DNA of 64,000 bases from contig NC_044552.1 of NCBI RefSeq assembly GCF_007565055.1, positions 39,030,069 to 39,094,068 on the forward strand, given 5' to 3'. Origin of the DNA: Rhinopithecus roxellana. Lineage: Eukaryota > Chordata > Mammalia > Primates > Cercopithecidae. Below the pieces are notes generated by a model that did no database searches, was not told the origin of the DNA, and worked only from the letters and a program-made list of their open reading frames with translations. A program made the translations under genes and the position numbers. The number at the start of each line of letters is the position of its first letter. Within the stretch, counting starts at the first letter, position 1. This document shows, piece by piece, positions 20,283 to 31,432 of the stretch.

Positions 20283-20654
20283 AGCGCTTAGTCCTCCTAT
20301 GTTAGAACTAATTTCAAACAAAAAAAAATCCCAAAGGTCAATCAATACTTTTGGTTTTGCCTACTTAGCTTAAAACACAAGTAGCTTGAAATCCATACAG
20401 TCAATTAATTCACACATACTTCACACCTACTATATAGGAAGGATTCTAGGAAGTGTTTGAAACAAAATGATTGGAGGATGATGCTTAGTCCATGTCTGTT
20501 CAATGAAGAAATGATTGAACAATTAAAAAAAAAAAAAAAAAAAGGGAAGAAGAAAACTTCCAAGAATGTCATCAGGGCTAAGAAAGATATCTTATGCCAA
20601 TGTTGTGGCTCAGAAAATAACAGACCTCCTCCCAAGAATCTCATCAAATAATCA
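20283..20654. other. No gene; poly-A run
   Basis: Unique-looking DNA with a 20-base A run at about 20524-20543. The small frames on both strands here contain no recognised domain. Confidence 0.45.
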
Positions 20655-21140
20655 GGACCAATTAACCACTAGAGAAGAGAGGAGACTTCAGCCAGTAGTC
20701 ACCATGCTCAAACAGACTTTTCATCTATTCTTTTGAGAATAGCTTCTAGAGATTACCTGAGGGAATTTATCTGCATAATAGGACAACCTTTGTTCACAGC
20801 GAAGTTGTGCTTTTTACCTTCCTGCTCCCTGACTCCAGTTCAGAGGGACTTAGTTCCAGACCATTGTTCTTTAGGCTCCTTCATTTCCCCTAAAAAATCA
20901 TTTACTCCTACATACCGCCCTGCACCCCTCAACCCTATCCCCAGTGAGGAAGAATACGTAGCATCTAAACCTCATTGGGTTATTGGGTAATCATTCTCCT
21001 GTGATTCCCCTGTGTAATACCTGTTAAACAAATGTGTGTGACCTTTCCCCTATTAATCTACCTTTTGTCAGCTCATTTTCAGAGAACCTTCAGAGGGCAA
21101 AGGGGAAGCTCTCCCTTGGCCTCTATACCTACGAGCCTGA
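20655..21140 (+). repeat. Possible ERV LTR, family unsure
   Basis: A pyrimidine-rich stretch with 'ttgtgctttttaccttcctg' and the end 'tattaatctaccttttgtca' / 'agagaaccttcagagggcaa' resembles the 3' part of several ERV LTRs. I cannot name the family, and no clear TG/CA edges are visible. A frame of 85 codons (20733-20990) has no domain. Confidence 0.35.
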
Positions 21141-21479
21141 TATATGGACAGTCAGTACATGACTTCCGTTGAGAAGGTAGTGTTTGATCTGCAATTTGGA
21201 GTGAAACTCTGGTCATCTTAGAAAGAAAAAAGTTAGATTTGAAAAAAATAGCACAACTAAATTAGTGTGAAACAAAAAATGCATCTTACCAGGCTCATTA
21301 GAATGTGATTAAGATGGCTCTAACTTCCTATTTCAAATATATATGTTGAACCATAAATATTCGCATATTAAGTAGACTTTGCTTCATAAGAAATTAATTG
21401 AGAAGGCTGTTTTCTAATGAAATGTCACGAAGTTCAAAGCTTTTACCACTCGCCACATAACAGCCAAGATGTCAAGAGG

Positions 21480-22000
21480 CAAGGAAAGTAACTTTTATTT
21501 GGAGAGCCAGCAAACCAAGAAAAGGGTGGACTAGTGTCCTAAAGAACCACCTTAAGTTAATATGAATTTTAGGCTTCTTTTATGTGGAGGAAAGGCAGAT
21601 GAGGGAAGGGGCTGATGTGGGCAGCAGTGAGGGTCAAAGAAGACTGAAACGTGTTTGTCCTTGGTCAGTTCACAATGCTTCAACAAATCTTTAACACTAT
21701 ATTGTTACTTCTGTGTAGATCCTCCTTACCTCCTCAGGAGTTCCTTTCAAGGAAGGGACCATTATCATCCTTGCTTTAAACTATAAGCTAAATTCCTCCC
21801 ATAGTTAGCTTGGCCTATGTACAAAGATAAGCAAAAGCAGCTAACCTAAAAGAGGACATGAAGGATAGGGAGTTAGGAACAAAAACGGAGTTAGTCATGC
21901 TAGGCCTCCTTTTCACTGTTACACAATTATAGATAAATAAGGGGAAAAGGACCAAGGGGCAAGACTGAGATTCCAGGGTCAATGTACTAAGGAAAACCCC
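21480..22000 (-). repeat. Possible ERV1 (MER4-group) LTR, minus strand
   Basis: 'ggagttaggaacaaaaacgg', 'cttttcactgttacacaatt' and 'cctcctcaggagttcctttc' recall the reversed 5' part of MER4-group LTRs. Old, with edges not resolved. Confidence 0.35.
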
Positions 22001-23576
22001 CACATATTAGGGCAATGGAGTTAACATGAAGCTACTGTGAAGCATTCTGTTGAAGAAACCAGTAAAAGTTCACTTATATATAAATGATATATCTACCAAT
22101 CTACCCCAAAATGGGCAAATTTCTATTTTTGAAATACACTTTACAGCAAATAATTCATGTAATGTTCAGATTCAAGGAGAAAAAAGCCAAACTCATTACC
22201 TCTATCTTAGAGTAAATAATACGTTTATAATTTCTCAACATGCCCCATCTATGTTCTAGGGGATTTAAAAAAGAAGAAAAAAAGGAAAATAGCTTGTCAC
22301 ACACACAAAAAAACCAGCCAATAGAATATTCTATGGCCAATAATTATGCTACCAAGCTACATGATGCTTAAAAACACAGCTCATTTTGCATATGGAAGTT
22401 GTTTCTCTCAGTGTCTGAGACTATCAGAAACAAAGAAACCCACATCCTAAGCCACAGAATACAGCCACCTGGTTTTATTCTTATCACAGGATGACAAAAA
22501 TCCTTTCAGTCCCCTAAGGTCATGCAGATATCCTCAACATTTGTATAGTGTTTTTTAACTAACAAAACTGTTGCATCCTTCCTGAGTTCTAGAGTGGTCA
22601 AAAGATATAATGCAAACACTTCTTACGATAACCTTTGCTATCACATTTAAAGGCATAGGCTCAATGACTAACATAAATTTTAAAATGCTAGCTCCCTTTT
22701 CTGTTCTGATACTAATATAATAATATATATTTTCTGTTCTGATGCTAATATAATTTCAAGAAATTTCTGCAATTTTTGTTTATAAAAATCTGAAATCAGT
22801 GTCAGCTTTGCAGAGTTCATCTGTCAACCCAAAGAAATACAAACTTATGAGTATAACAAGAAACGAGCTTTTTAAAATGTTCCCATTCTATAATAGTAAT
22901 TATAAATAAATGTGAGGAAATATATATTTTTAAAACCCTTAATTTTCTCTTTATATATATTTTAGAATGATGAAGTTTTTGATTTTTTTATCAGAACACT
23001 TTTTACAATAAGTTCCAAAGCTAGTGTGAAATATTTGTTGACACACACTTAATGAAGTAATTCCATGATTTAATACCATAATTTTTATGGTTTTAGTAAA
23101 AAAAAAAAAAAAAAAAAGTGAGACTTGGATAATCTAGTTGAAATCAAGATATATGTGTAAAGAACTTAAGAGAAACTACTACCTATACTTGATCTGTTGA
23201 TTTGATCAGAGAACATTAAGTTAAAGGAATGCAACTTCCAATAATTTTCCATGAAAATGCAATCATCTGGCAAAAATATTATTTATTTCTGTTAAAACAC
23301 TGGTGAAACCTTCCCTTGTCCTTTTTTCAACTTCATAAACTATTATTCAACTTCATGGACTACGTTTTTATACAACATTGTAGAAAAGAGTTTCAATAAT
23401 GTCATAATAATTGGAGAGGCTTAATCAACATATAATTAAGAAAAGTGGTCATCAATTTTTATATTTTGAAACATTCTTTTAAAAAAATTTAGGACCAATC
23501 TCCAAAAATCAATATATTATTTAACATTCATTTATAATGTATCATCAGATCATACATTTATAATGTATGACAAGAC
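22001..23576. other. No gene; short local repeats
   Basis: AT-rich. It holds a 60-base segment (22200-22275) that recurs at 24245-24312, a 33-bp direct duplication beginning 'ttttctgttctgat' (22697 and 22730) and an A run at 23100-23118. Confidence 0.55.
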
Positions 23577-23686
23577 CAGTCATTCTCAACTTGGCTACAC
23601 ATTAGAATCACCTATAGATTTGAAAAACGTACCAATGCCAAGAACTTACCCCAAGAGATTCTGATTTAATTGGTCTGGGTAGAAAT

Positions 23687-23838
23687 CATATACACACACA
23701 CACACATATGTATGTATATACACACATACACACACATATACACACATATGTATATACACATATAGGAATGTGTGTGTATATACATATGTATATATGTAAA
23801 TGTATATATGTGTCTATATTTTACATATATAAATATGT
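23687..23838. repeat. AC/TATG/TA-rich microsatellite
   Basis: Alternating purine-pyrimidine stretch of CA, TATG and TA units, about 150 bp. Confidence 0.9.
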
Positions 23839-23839
23839 A

Positions 23840-24113
23840 TTTTTTTGAGATGGAGTCTCACTATGTCACCCAGGCTGGAGTGCTGTGGCACTATCTTGGC
23901 TCACTGTAACCTCTGCCTCCCGGGTTCAAGCTATTCTCCTGCCTCAGCCTCCTGAGTAGCTGGGATTACAGGCGCACACCACCATGCCTGGCTAATTTTT
24001 GTATTTTTTAGTAGAGACGGGGTTTCACCATGTAGGTAAGGCTGGTCTTGAACTCCTGACCTCGTGACCCACCTGCCTCAGTCTCCCAAAGTGCTGGAGT
24101 ACCGCGCCCGGCC
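23840..24113 (-). mobile_element. Alu (AluS-like) inserted in MER5
   Basis: Reverse Alu. It lacks the 'gattacaggcgtgagcc' part near its 5' end (jump at 24098-24101). It reads 'cactatgtcacccaggc' where most Alus read 'ctctgtcgccc'. Confidence 0.92.
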
Positions 24114-24177
24114 AGCATTACATTTTTAAAAAGCTTTTTAGGTAATTTTAGTGTGTAGCCAAGGATGAGAATCATTG

Positions 24178-24440
24178 TTCTAGATCATGATCAGCATTCC
24201 AAAAACTATATATCTAAAATTATTATTTTTGAAATTTTAATAATTATTAATACACAATTATAATTCCTGAACATTACCCATCCATGCTCTAGGGGATTTA
24301 ACAAAGAATCACATTTGTAATTTATTTATAAATTATCATAATTAATAATATATTTATATATTAATATTATAATATTATATAATTATTTTACAAATTCAAC
24401 CCCTAACAGAGTCACTTCTTCCCTGACTCTCATCTATAAT
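24178..24440. other. AT-rich, second copy of the 22.2 kb segment
   Basis: 24245-24312 resembles 22200-22275 ('ctctaggggatttaacaaag' against 'ttctaggggatttaaaaaag'). Otherwise very AT-rich, with a TATTA-rich core at 24330-24390. Confidence 0.55.
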
Positions 24441-24600
24441 CATTTAATTGGTCTGGGTAAAAACCATATATATGTGTGTGTGCATATATACATATGTGTG
24501 TGTATATATACATGTTTATATAAATATATAAATATATATAATTATATAAGCATGTGTGTATATGCTTTTTTATATATAACTATGTGTATAAATATATAAA

Positions 24601-24662
<62 letters not shown>

Positions 24663-24726
24663 GAGATGGAGTCTCACTATGTCACCTAGGCTGGAGTGCA
24701 GTGGCACTATCTCGGCTCACTGCAAC
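24441..24726. repeat. Duplicate of MER5 edge + microsatellite + start of Alu (copy of 23663 onward)
   Basis: Begins 'ttaattggtctgggtaaaaa' as at 23663, continues with a TG/TA microsatellite (24466-24635), a T run, and the first 66 bases of the same reverse Alu with the same unusual 'cactatgtcacc' reading. It stops abruptly at 24726. The shared flank shows that this was copied as DNA, not retroposed. Confidence 0.75.
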
Positions 24727-25960
24727 TGAAATAGGGTAATGTTCAACTTGATAAACTGCAGTGTCCAGAACGATACATAACTAGGCCTGGCTATAAAAGT
24801 AAATCTTGGGTCCTAGAAGAAGGAATATTAGTTCACAGCCACGTTCTAAGTTCTGGGTTGACTCCAACAACCTCAGAAGATCTGAACTCTACACAGGATA
24901 ATAGTTTTCTAGATCAGACATTTTTGGAATCCTGCTAAGGAAGGGATGACTTGGGGATACCTTTGATTTGGGGTGAGACATACCCAACCACTTCCTTGTA
25001 TGGCTAGCTGTCAGAGTACAGGAATGGCTTCCAGAAATATTCCTATTGCCCACCCTACTCACTCACCTCACCTATTTTATATTATGACGGTGCAGAACCA
25101 GAGGTCATATCCTGATACGAACACATTCTATAGCATCTGTCACCAAGAATATGTAGGTAATGGGAAAACAACAGACACTCCACGACTACTAGTCACCCTG
25201 AAGTAGGTGGTCCTTGTCGGTCAGTGGGGCTATCTCATTAGAAAGTATGGTTACAAGATCAAAAAAATCAGAGAAAATGGACTCAAATCCCAAGGCAAGG
25301 AAGACACATCTCAATTTGATTGACTGTTCATCACTGCTGCATTCTAAAATCCATAATGTAGTATGTCAGATGACCTATGCAGTTGTGTTAGAATCCAGTC
25401 CCTACATTCCCACTCTCTCCTCCCGACTGAAGGGGATGACCAAGATGTTCAGTTCTCCAGTCACCTTTCTTTGTACGTTGTCAAGAATCTGCTGTTCAAG
25501 CACAATATGCTATTGAACTGACCAGATTTGATCAAGCTGTACGTAGTTAACTTACTGTCAATGCAGCAGACCCATTTTCCAATGATGCAATATGGGACTC
25601 AGTGACACTGATTCCACCTCTACATAGGTGAAAGATTGTTACTGGGCACACTTGAATGTAACTGGCTCAAATTACTTATCATGAAGTCACTATTCGAAAT
25701 GACTTAATTGGCTGCCTAATTAGGCATCTAGGCTCCAAAATCAATTAGCACTATCAGTTATCTGAGGCACAGATCAAAATAGTAATCCCAGAGAAAGGGT
25801 TTACGGAGAAACAGGTTGTCATCCTTGGATCTAGAGCCGTCATTAGCCTCACCCAGTATCTAAACATCAAGCTTTCTTCAGTCATGGAGGCCAGCAAGAA
25901 CCATGTAGACTCACCCACAACTCACAATTCATCTACATAGTTTCTGAACTGTCAGAGATC
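24727..25960. other. Unrecognised sequence; first ~190 bp recur at 27.6 kb
   Basis: 24727-24920 is about 75% similar to 27619-27795 ('ctataaaagt', 'agttcacagccac', 'agatctga'). A repeat of ERV-internal type is possible, but I do not recognise it. Frames of 77 and 100 codons (24973-25206, 25214-25516) have no domain and are probably chance. Confidence 0.4.
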
Positions 25961-27224
25961 CTGTTTTAAATAAATTATGAATGTGTAGTTGCTACATAAC
26001 TCTATCATAAATTTATCATGTTTAAAGTGTTCATATTCCTTTCTTTGTTCAGCTACTACAATAAGATCCACATTTAGTTAGCTTCTCCTTATTACTTTTT
26101 TGTTTGTTGGTTGTTCTTGCTCTTTGTTTCCAAAATGTAAAAGTAAAATACTAATAAATTTCAGGTCAGTAATGTCAGGAATTTTTCAAAAACAATTATT
26201 GGTCTGAGCTTTTTTCTTGAAGGCAGAAACCAGAAGTCACAGTTAAAACATACCCACACCTACATATACCCAGATAACACAACATAGTCCACAATCCCAA
26301 AAATTAATGTGAGTTATAAACTAACAAAAGAAATCTGGGTTCAAATAATTAATTTATGGTACAGTCATCAGAGAAATTAAATAGAACTTTAAAATACTAT
26401 TGAAAAGTAGGTACCAGAAGAACTAATATAAAGCATAGCATGTACCTCTCAAATGGTTAAAACCAAAGTCATTAACAAGGATACCAAAATGTTTCTCTTA
26501 AATAGCCATTTGGCAGGCTGAGATAAGACTCACATTCATGTTCTTGTCAAATAAATACAAACTCACTAAAATGTTGCTTATTTTGAAAAATTGTTAATAT
26601 GAGGCAGGTCTTCAAACAAGGCAGTTAAAATTTCTGGCATATTAAAAGGGACTTACAAAAAGATCTACAGCAAGCATTCGCAGTAGTAGGATAACAGTAG
26701 TGCTTCAATGTGGAGGACAAAATAAATGCACGATCAAATGTTTTCTTGAAAATCAGTCCAAAATTAGATGACCAAAGACATAAGTACTACGTCTACAGTC
26801 AAGATGTAAAGAGATTTTCCATCAAAATGAATGAGCATGACACACACAGATTCTGCAAGCATAGCAAAACCTGAAACTAAAAATATTATTTTAGCTGGGA
26901 AAAACCTTTTTCATATATAAGTGAATTATGGTGAGTTTCCAAAAGGCCTGAAATGCATACTGAACTGAAACAAAAAAAATCCATGAAATCTGTAACTTTA
27001 AGTGAGGAAGGTAGAATAAAACAGTAAAGTACAAAGGAAAAAAAAAATGAATGCAATAAAACTACTCATAGACACAAAAGAAGTATAATATGTAGGCAAT
27101 ACAAAAATTTGTTATACAAGGAAAAATATGGATATCCAAAGGTTGTATTCTAGGTCTTGATATGAATCACCCCCTATAAAATCCTTTATGCCACAAAATT
27201 TTCCTGCCTCTGAAATAGGGTAAT
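25961..27224. other. No recognised feature
   Basis: AT-rich unique-looking DNA, no open frame of note. Confidence 0.5.
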
Positions 27225-27618
27225 TGATATAGTTTGAATGTTGCCTCCAAATTTCATGTTGAGATAAAATCCCCAGGGCTGGACTGTGGGCCTAGTGGGA
27301 GGTGTTTGGGTCATGGGGACGGATCCCTCATGGCTTGGTGCTGTCTTCGAAATAGTGAGTTCATTGTTAGGAGCTCTGGTTGTTTAAGTGTGTGTTTCCC
27401 GCCCCCCCAACTCTCTCTGGCTCCTACTTATTCCATGAGACACCTGCTCCCTCTTTACCTTCTGCCATGATTGTAAGCATTCTGAGGTTTCCCCAGAAGC
27501 AGATGCCAGCACCATACTTCCTGTACAGCCTGCAGAACCGTAAGTCCATTAAACCTCTTTTCCATAAATTACCCAGTCTCAGGTATTTCTTTATAGTGAC
27601 ACAAGAACAGACTAGCAT
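27225..27618 (+). repeat. MaLR (MST/MLT1-like) solo LTR
   Basis: Starts 'tgatatagtttgaatgttg' and ends 'acaagaacagactagca', with 'gtgggaggtgtttgggtcat', 'tctgccatgattgtaagcat' and 'attacccagtctcaggtatt' in between, the MaLR LTR signature. The target duplication GGTAAT is visible at 27219-27224 and 27619-27624. It split an older repeat (see 24727). Confidence 0.85.
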
Positions 27619-27795
27619 GGTAATGTTTATCTGATGAACTATTGTGTCCAGAAGGAAGCAATACCTGGGCCTGACTATAAAAGTGACTCCTGGGCCCCAA
27701 AAGAATAGTTCACAGCCACATTATAAACTTTCAATTGACTGCACCCACCTCAGGAGATCTGATCTCTATGTAGGGCAATACTTTTCTATAACAGA
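27619..27795. repeat. Second copy of the unrecognised repeat at 24727
   Basis: Shares 'gtgtccaga', 'ctataaaagt', 'tagttcacagccac' and 'ggagatctga' in order with 24727-24920. The MaLR LTR cuts into its left end at 'gaaatagggtaat'. Confidence 0.55.
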
Positions 27796-28552
27796 AGTCT
27801 CTTAAGAGTATGGACACTAGAAAAATATCTCTACTCTCTGAAATCCTATTGCATTTTCTCTTTTCTACAACAAATTGTGTGAGACTCTCATAAACCACAT
27901 TTTTTCAAAATCACTTTCGTAAGTACCATTACTGCTAAAGGCCACTGCACATAAAGCCAGAGCTCCTTGAAGGCATGAATAGTCTTATTTGACTTTGACC
28001 CTCCCTCCATACCCCAAAGCTGCTGACCACTCAACACACACAAAGCCTGTCTTAGTGCTTTAATCACAACTGACACCCAGTACACATTTGATTAATAAAG
28101 ACCTACTACATTATTATTCTCTAGAATTTTTTCAGCATCACACAAGTAGACATTTTACATGGCTTAATTTAAACACTATTTTACATACTATTTCTGTACT
28201 ATTTAATTAAAATGTCTTTATCACTCAACAAAACAGTAAAACCAGGAGATGAAGGATGATGCCTGTTGTTTGTTTTGTATCTTAGGCAGTGTCTCAAATA
28301 CAACACATACTAAATATTTAATGACAACCACAGTATTCCATCAAATATATAGGAATGTGTATAACTCTTCAGAACATGTTTAAAAAAAACAAAAACAAGG
28401 AACTGACAAAGGTAATGTCACAGTTTGCTTTCAAGGGTATGGATACTTTTCATATTCCCCAACTTAACAGGCAGATCTCTGCCCCATAGATTTACCAAAG
28501 ATCATATAATTGCCAGATCAATTCAGTGTTACATGACTTGCTACAAATTAAT
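27796..28552. other. No recognised feature
   Basis: AT-rich unique-looking DNA. Confidence 0.5.
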
Positions 28553-29253
28553 GGGGAAGAAGAAGAGGAAGAGGAAGAGGAAGAAGAAGAAGGAGGAGGA
28601 GGAGGAGGAGGAGGAAGAAGAAGAAGAAGAAAGAAGGAAGAAGGAAGAAGAAGAAGAAGAAAGAAGGAAGAAGGAAGAAGAAAGAAGAAGAAAGAAGAAG
28701 AAAAGAAGAGAAGAAAGAAGAGAAGAAAGAAGAAGAGAAAGAAGAAAGAGAAAGAAAGAAAGAAGAAGAAAAAGAAGGAGGAAGAGAAGGAGGGAAGGAG
28801 AAGGACGAGAAAAGGAGGAGGAGGGGAGGAGGAGGAGAAGGAGGAGAGGAGGAGAAGGAGGAGAAGGAGGAGAGGGGAAGGAGGAGGAGAAGGAGAAGAG
28901 GAGGAAGAGGAAAAGGAAGAAGAATGAAGACGGAAGAAGACGGAAGAAGAAGAAGAAGATGGAAGAAGAAGACGGAAGAAGAAGACGGAAGAAGAAGACG
29001 GAAGAAGAAGAAGAAGAAGAAGAAGAAGAAGAAGAAGAAGAAGAAGAAGAAGGAAGAGAGGAGGAGGAGGAGGAGGAGGAGGAGGAGGAGGAGGAGGAGG
29101 AGGAGGAGGAGGAAGGAGGAGGAGGAAAGAGAGTAGAAAAACCAAAGCAATATTTAGAGAGTACAAAGGGCTAGAAGAAGAGGAGGAGGAAGAGGAAGAG
29201 GAAGAAGAAAGAAGGAAGAAGGCAGACGAAAGAAGAAGAAGAAGAAGAAGAAG
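28553..29253. repeat. Long (GAA/GGA)n purine tract
   Basis: About 700 bases almost entirely A and G on the plus strand, mixing GAA, GGA and GAAA units with rare C or T (e.g. 28805, near 28932-29000), and broken once at about 29130-29175 by ordinary sequence. The long Glu/Lys/Arg frames on the plus strand and the Leu/Ser/Pro/Phe frames on the minus strand are only the translation of this tract and are not genes. Confidence 0.97.
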
Positions 29254-29277
29254 AACAACAACAACAACAACAACAAC
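29254..29277. repeat. (AAC)n microsatellite
   Basis: Eight AAC units between the purine tract and an old Alu. Confidence 0.95.
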
Positions 29278-29278
29278 G

Positions 29279-29578
29279 AGCCAGGTGTAGTGCTTGTAAT
29301 CCCAGTGATTCAGTAGGACAAGGCAGGGAGGATTACTTGAGGGCAGGAGTTTGAGGCAGGCCTGGGCGACACAGCAAGACCCCTTCTCTACAAAAATAAA
29401 AACTCTTAGCCAGGTGGGGTGGTGTGCACCTATAGTCCCAGATAGTCTCAGCTACTCAGGAGACTGAGGCAGGAGGAATACTTAAGCCCAGAGGTTTGAG
29501 GCTCCACTGGAGCCAAGATCATGCCACTGCATTCCAGCCTGGGCAACAGTGCAAAACCCCAACTCTAAAATAAAAAAC
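29279..29578 (+). mobile_element. Old Alu (AluJ-like)
   Basis: Diverged dimeric Alu with 'tagtcccagatagtctcagc' (small duplication), 'aggtttgaggctccactgga' and an A-rich tail. The AluJ age fits its many changes. Confidence 0.88.
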
Positions 29579-30840
29579 AAAACATTATATCCAAATTAAA
29601 GATAATTATAGTCAACAAATGGGTATAAAACTCCCTATTTAAGGCCATGTGCTAACAGCTGAGGATATAAAGATAAGAGACAGTACCTAACCTTAAAGCG
29701 TTTACAACTCTGTGAGATGTCTTCTCCAGGTAGTTCAAGGGAGATAGCCAACAAGAGACTTCAAGTCCCTTAAAATGCTCATTCTTTTCTGAGAGTAACA
29801 ATGCCTATTCATAGGGATAGATAATACATAAATTATTTTCATGGTAAGAATAATGAACTGTCTATAATCAATGAAGATCAAATAGGGGGAAAATGACTTC
29901 AAATAAAAGGAGAAATTTCACTTAAATATAAGATTATTTATCACTCAAGAAGTTAAAGACTAGAGTGTATTCCAAAGACGGTCTGCATCCCTGGAGATCT
30001 GTAGGGTGTAAAGTGACAATTATTTTCTTGTTTTGATAGAGCACAAGAACAAATGATGTGCAAAGATATTTTGCTGGCCTATGAAATTACAGAACACATA
30101 TATTGCAAGAGAAGTAGGGAGATTACATAACTAAAACATTAGTGAGCAATATGGAATTCTTGAGCACTAGTTTCTGTATTTCCAATATTTCTAGGAGAAC
30201 TGCAGATAACTGGAAATAACTTAAAAAGCTTTGCACTGCATTACTAATGACTCAAAGTAATAATGTCATGAAAGACAAAGTTCAAGTTGGCACAATTCAT
30301 TTCACTGCTAATTGCATTGTTGTTTGTGATTATCAAAAGAAATGCACTACAATACTGCACTTAACTTAGCATTTAGGTAATTTACTGTTACCTAAATCTG
30401 GTCAAGAATAGAGTCAGTTAAAATAATCTTCTATCTAATATAGTACATAAGTATTACATATGTAAAGGAGTGAGCATAATCAACTGCCAGTAAATATATT
30501 AACTTTCTATTTTTAAAAAAACTTACGTAAAAGCTGGATTATTGGCTCTGTCAATTAGGAAACCATTCTTTTCCAAATAACAAAAAGCTTAACCAACAGC
30601 AGCTTAAATAGGTAGGTAGTTATTTTTCTCAATTAAAATGACTGTCCATAGGTGTTTGCTAGGATGGGTTTAGCTGCTCATTGCTATAACCAAGGACCAC
30701 TATCTTTTCACCTTACAGGCCTGCTTTTCATGTTTATACTTGTTACCTTGTTGTCAGAGGATCACTGCCATACTTTTCAACTCAAATCAACATTAAATCA
30801 GAAAGAAAAGGGTGATGCAGCACCATTCACTTGTCACTTT

Positions 30841-30842
<2 letters not shown>
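29579..30842. other. No gene; L2-like fragment near 29640
   Basis: 29636-29740 ('atgtgctaacagctgaggat', 'ctaaccttaaagcgtttaca') resembles the reversed L2 3' end. The rest is unassigned. A 64-codon frame at 30652-30846 has no domain. Confidence 0.45.

Positions 30843-30871
<29 letters not shown>
30843..30871 (+). repeat. Poly-A run
   Basis: About 28 A residues. It may be the tail of a retroposed copy upstream, but I cannot identify a source. Confidence 0.85.
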
Positions 30872-30970
30872 GCAACAGGTCCTCAGCACACATTTAATTA
30901 CTTACTTTTAACCAGAAGAACTCTGTCACATACCCATCCCTGACTATTAGGGAGAGTTAAAAAGTAAATA

Positions 30971-31185
30971 CAGGTGATCCTCATTATTTGCAATCCCATA
31001 TTTGTGAATCAGCCTACTCACCAAAATTTACTTGTAACCCCAAAATCAGTACTTGCTGTGTTTTCACGATCATTAGCAAACATGCAGAGCAGTGAAAAAT
31101 CTGAGTATCTGATGCATGTATTCCCAGCTAAGGTCTAACAAGGAGACACTCTGCCTTCTTGTTTCAGCTCTCATACAGAGATGAC
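30971..31185 (+). repeat. Tigger/pogo-like DNA transposon fragment
   Basis: 'caggtgatcctcattatttg', 'acttgtaaccccaaaatcag', 'ctctgccttcttgtttcagc' fit the 5' part of a Tigger-family element as I recall it. Confidence 0.5.
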
Positions 31186-31209
31186 CATCAGAGGACAGAG
31201 ACTGTGGGG

Positions 31210-31395
31210 GACAGTGCAGTGTAATGCAAGTAGCTCCAGCTCTGGAACCAGTTGAATGAGTTTGAATCTCAAATCTGGGACCTATTCATGGGGCATCAGA
31301 AAGTCAGTTAACACCCTGAATCTCAGTTTCTCTTGTTAAATAAAGAGAGATTCTACCAGGATGAGTAGTTTTCAGGATTAAGATTATATAGCCTA
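31210..31395 (+). repeat. MIR element
   Basis: 'gctccagctctggaaccagt', 'agtttgaatctcaaatctgg' and 'ctgaatctcagtttctcttg' match the MIR 5' half and core. Confidence 0.65.
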
Positions 31396-31401
31396 TATGA
31401 A

Positions 31402-31432
31402 ATGTGTGTGTGCATGTGTGTGTGTGTGTTTG
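31402..31432. repeat. (TG)n microsatellite
   Basis: Short TG array with two interruptions. Confidence 0.85.

Larger units (their letters stand above)
23577..24177 (+). repeat. MER5A-like element split by a microsatellite and an Alu
   Basis: Left part 23577-23690 ('cagtcattctcaacttggct', 'gagattctgatttaattggt'); right part 24114-24177 ('gtgtagccaaggatgagaat'). The AC/TG/TA microsatellite and a minus-strand Alu sit between. Confidence 0.7.

Noticed and set aside
24973..25516. Two adjacent frames (77 and 100 codons) as a possible small gene
   Set aside because: No domain, no Kozak or splice support, and the start of the region is a repeat that recurs at 27.6 kb.
28425..29174. Long open frames of 133-249 codons on both strands
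   Set aside because: They are translations of the GAA/GGA tract (Glu/Lys/Arg one way, Leu/Ser/Pro/Phe the other) with no domain or normal codon pattern.
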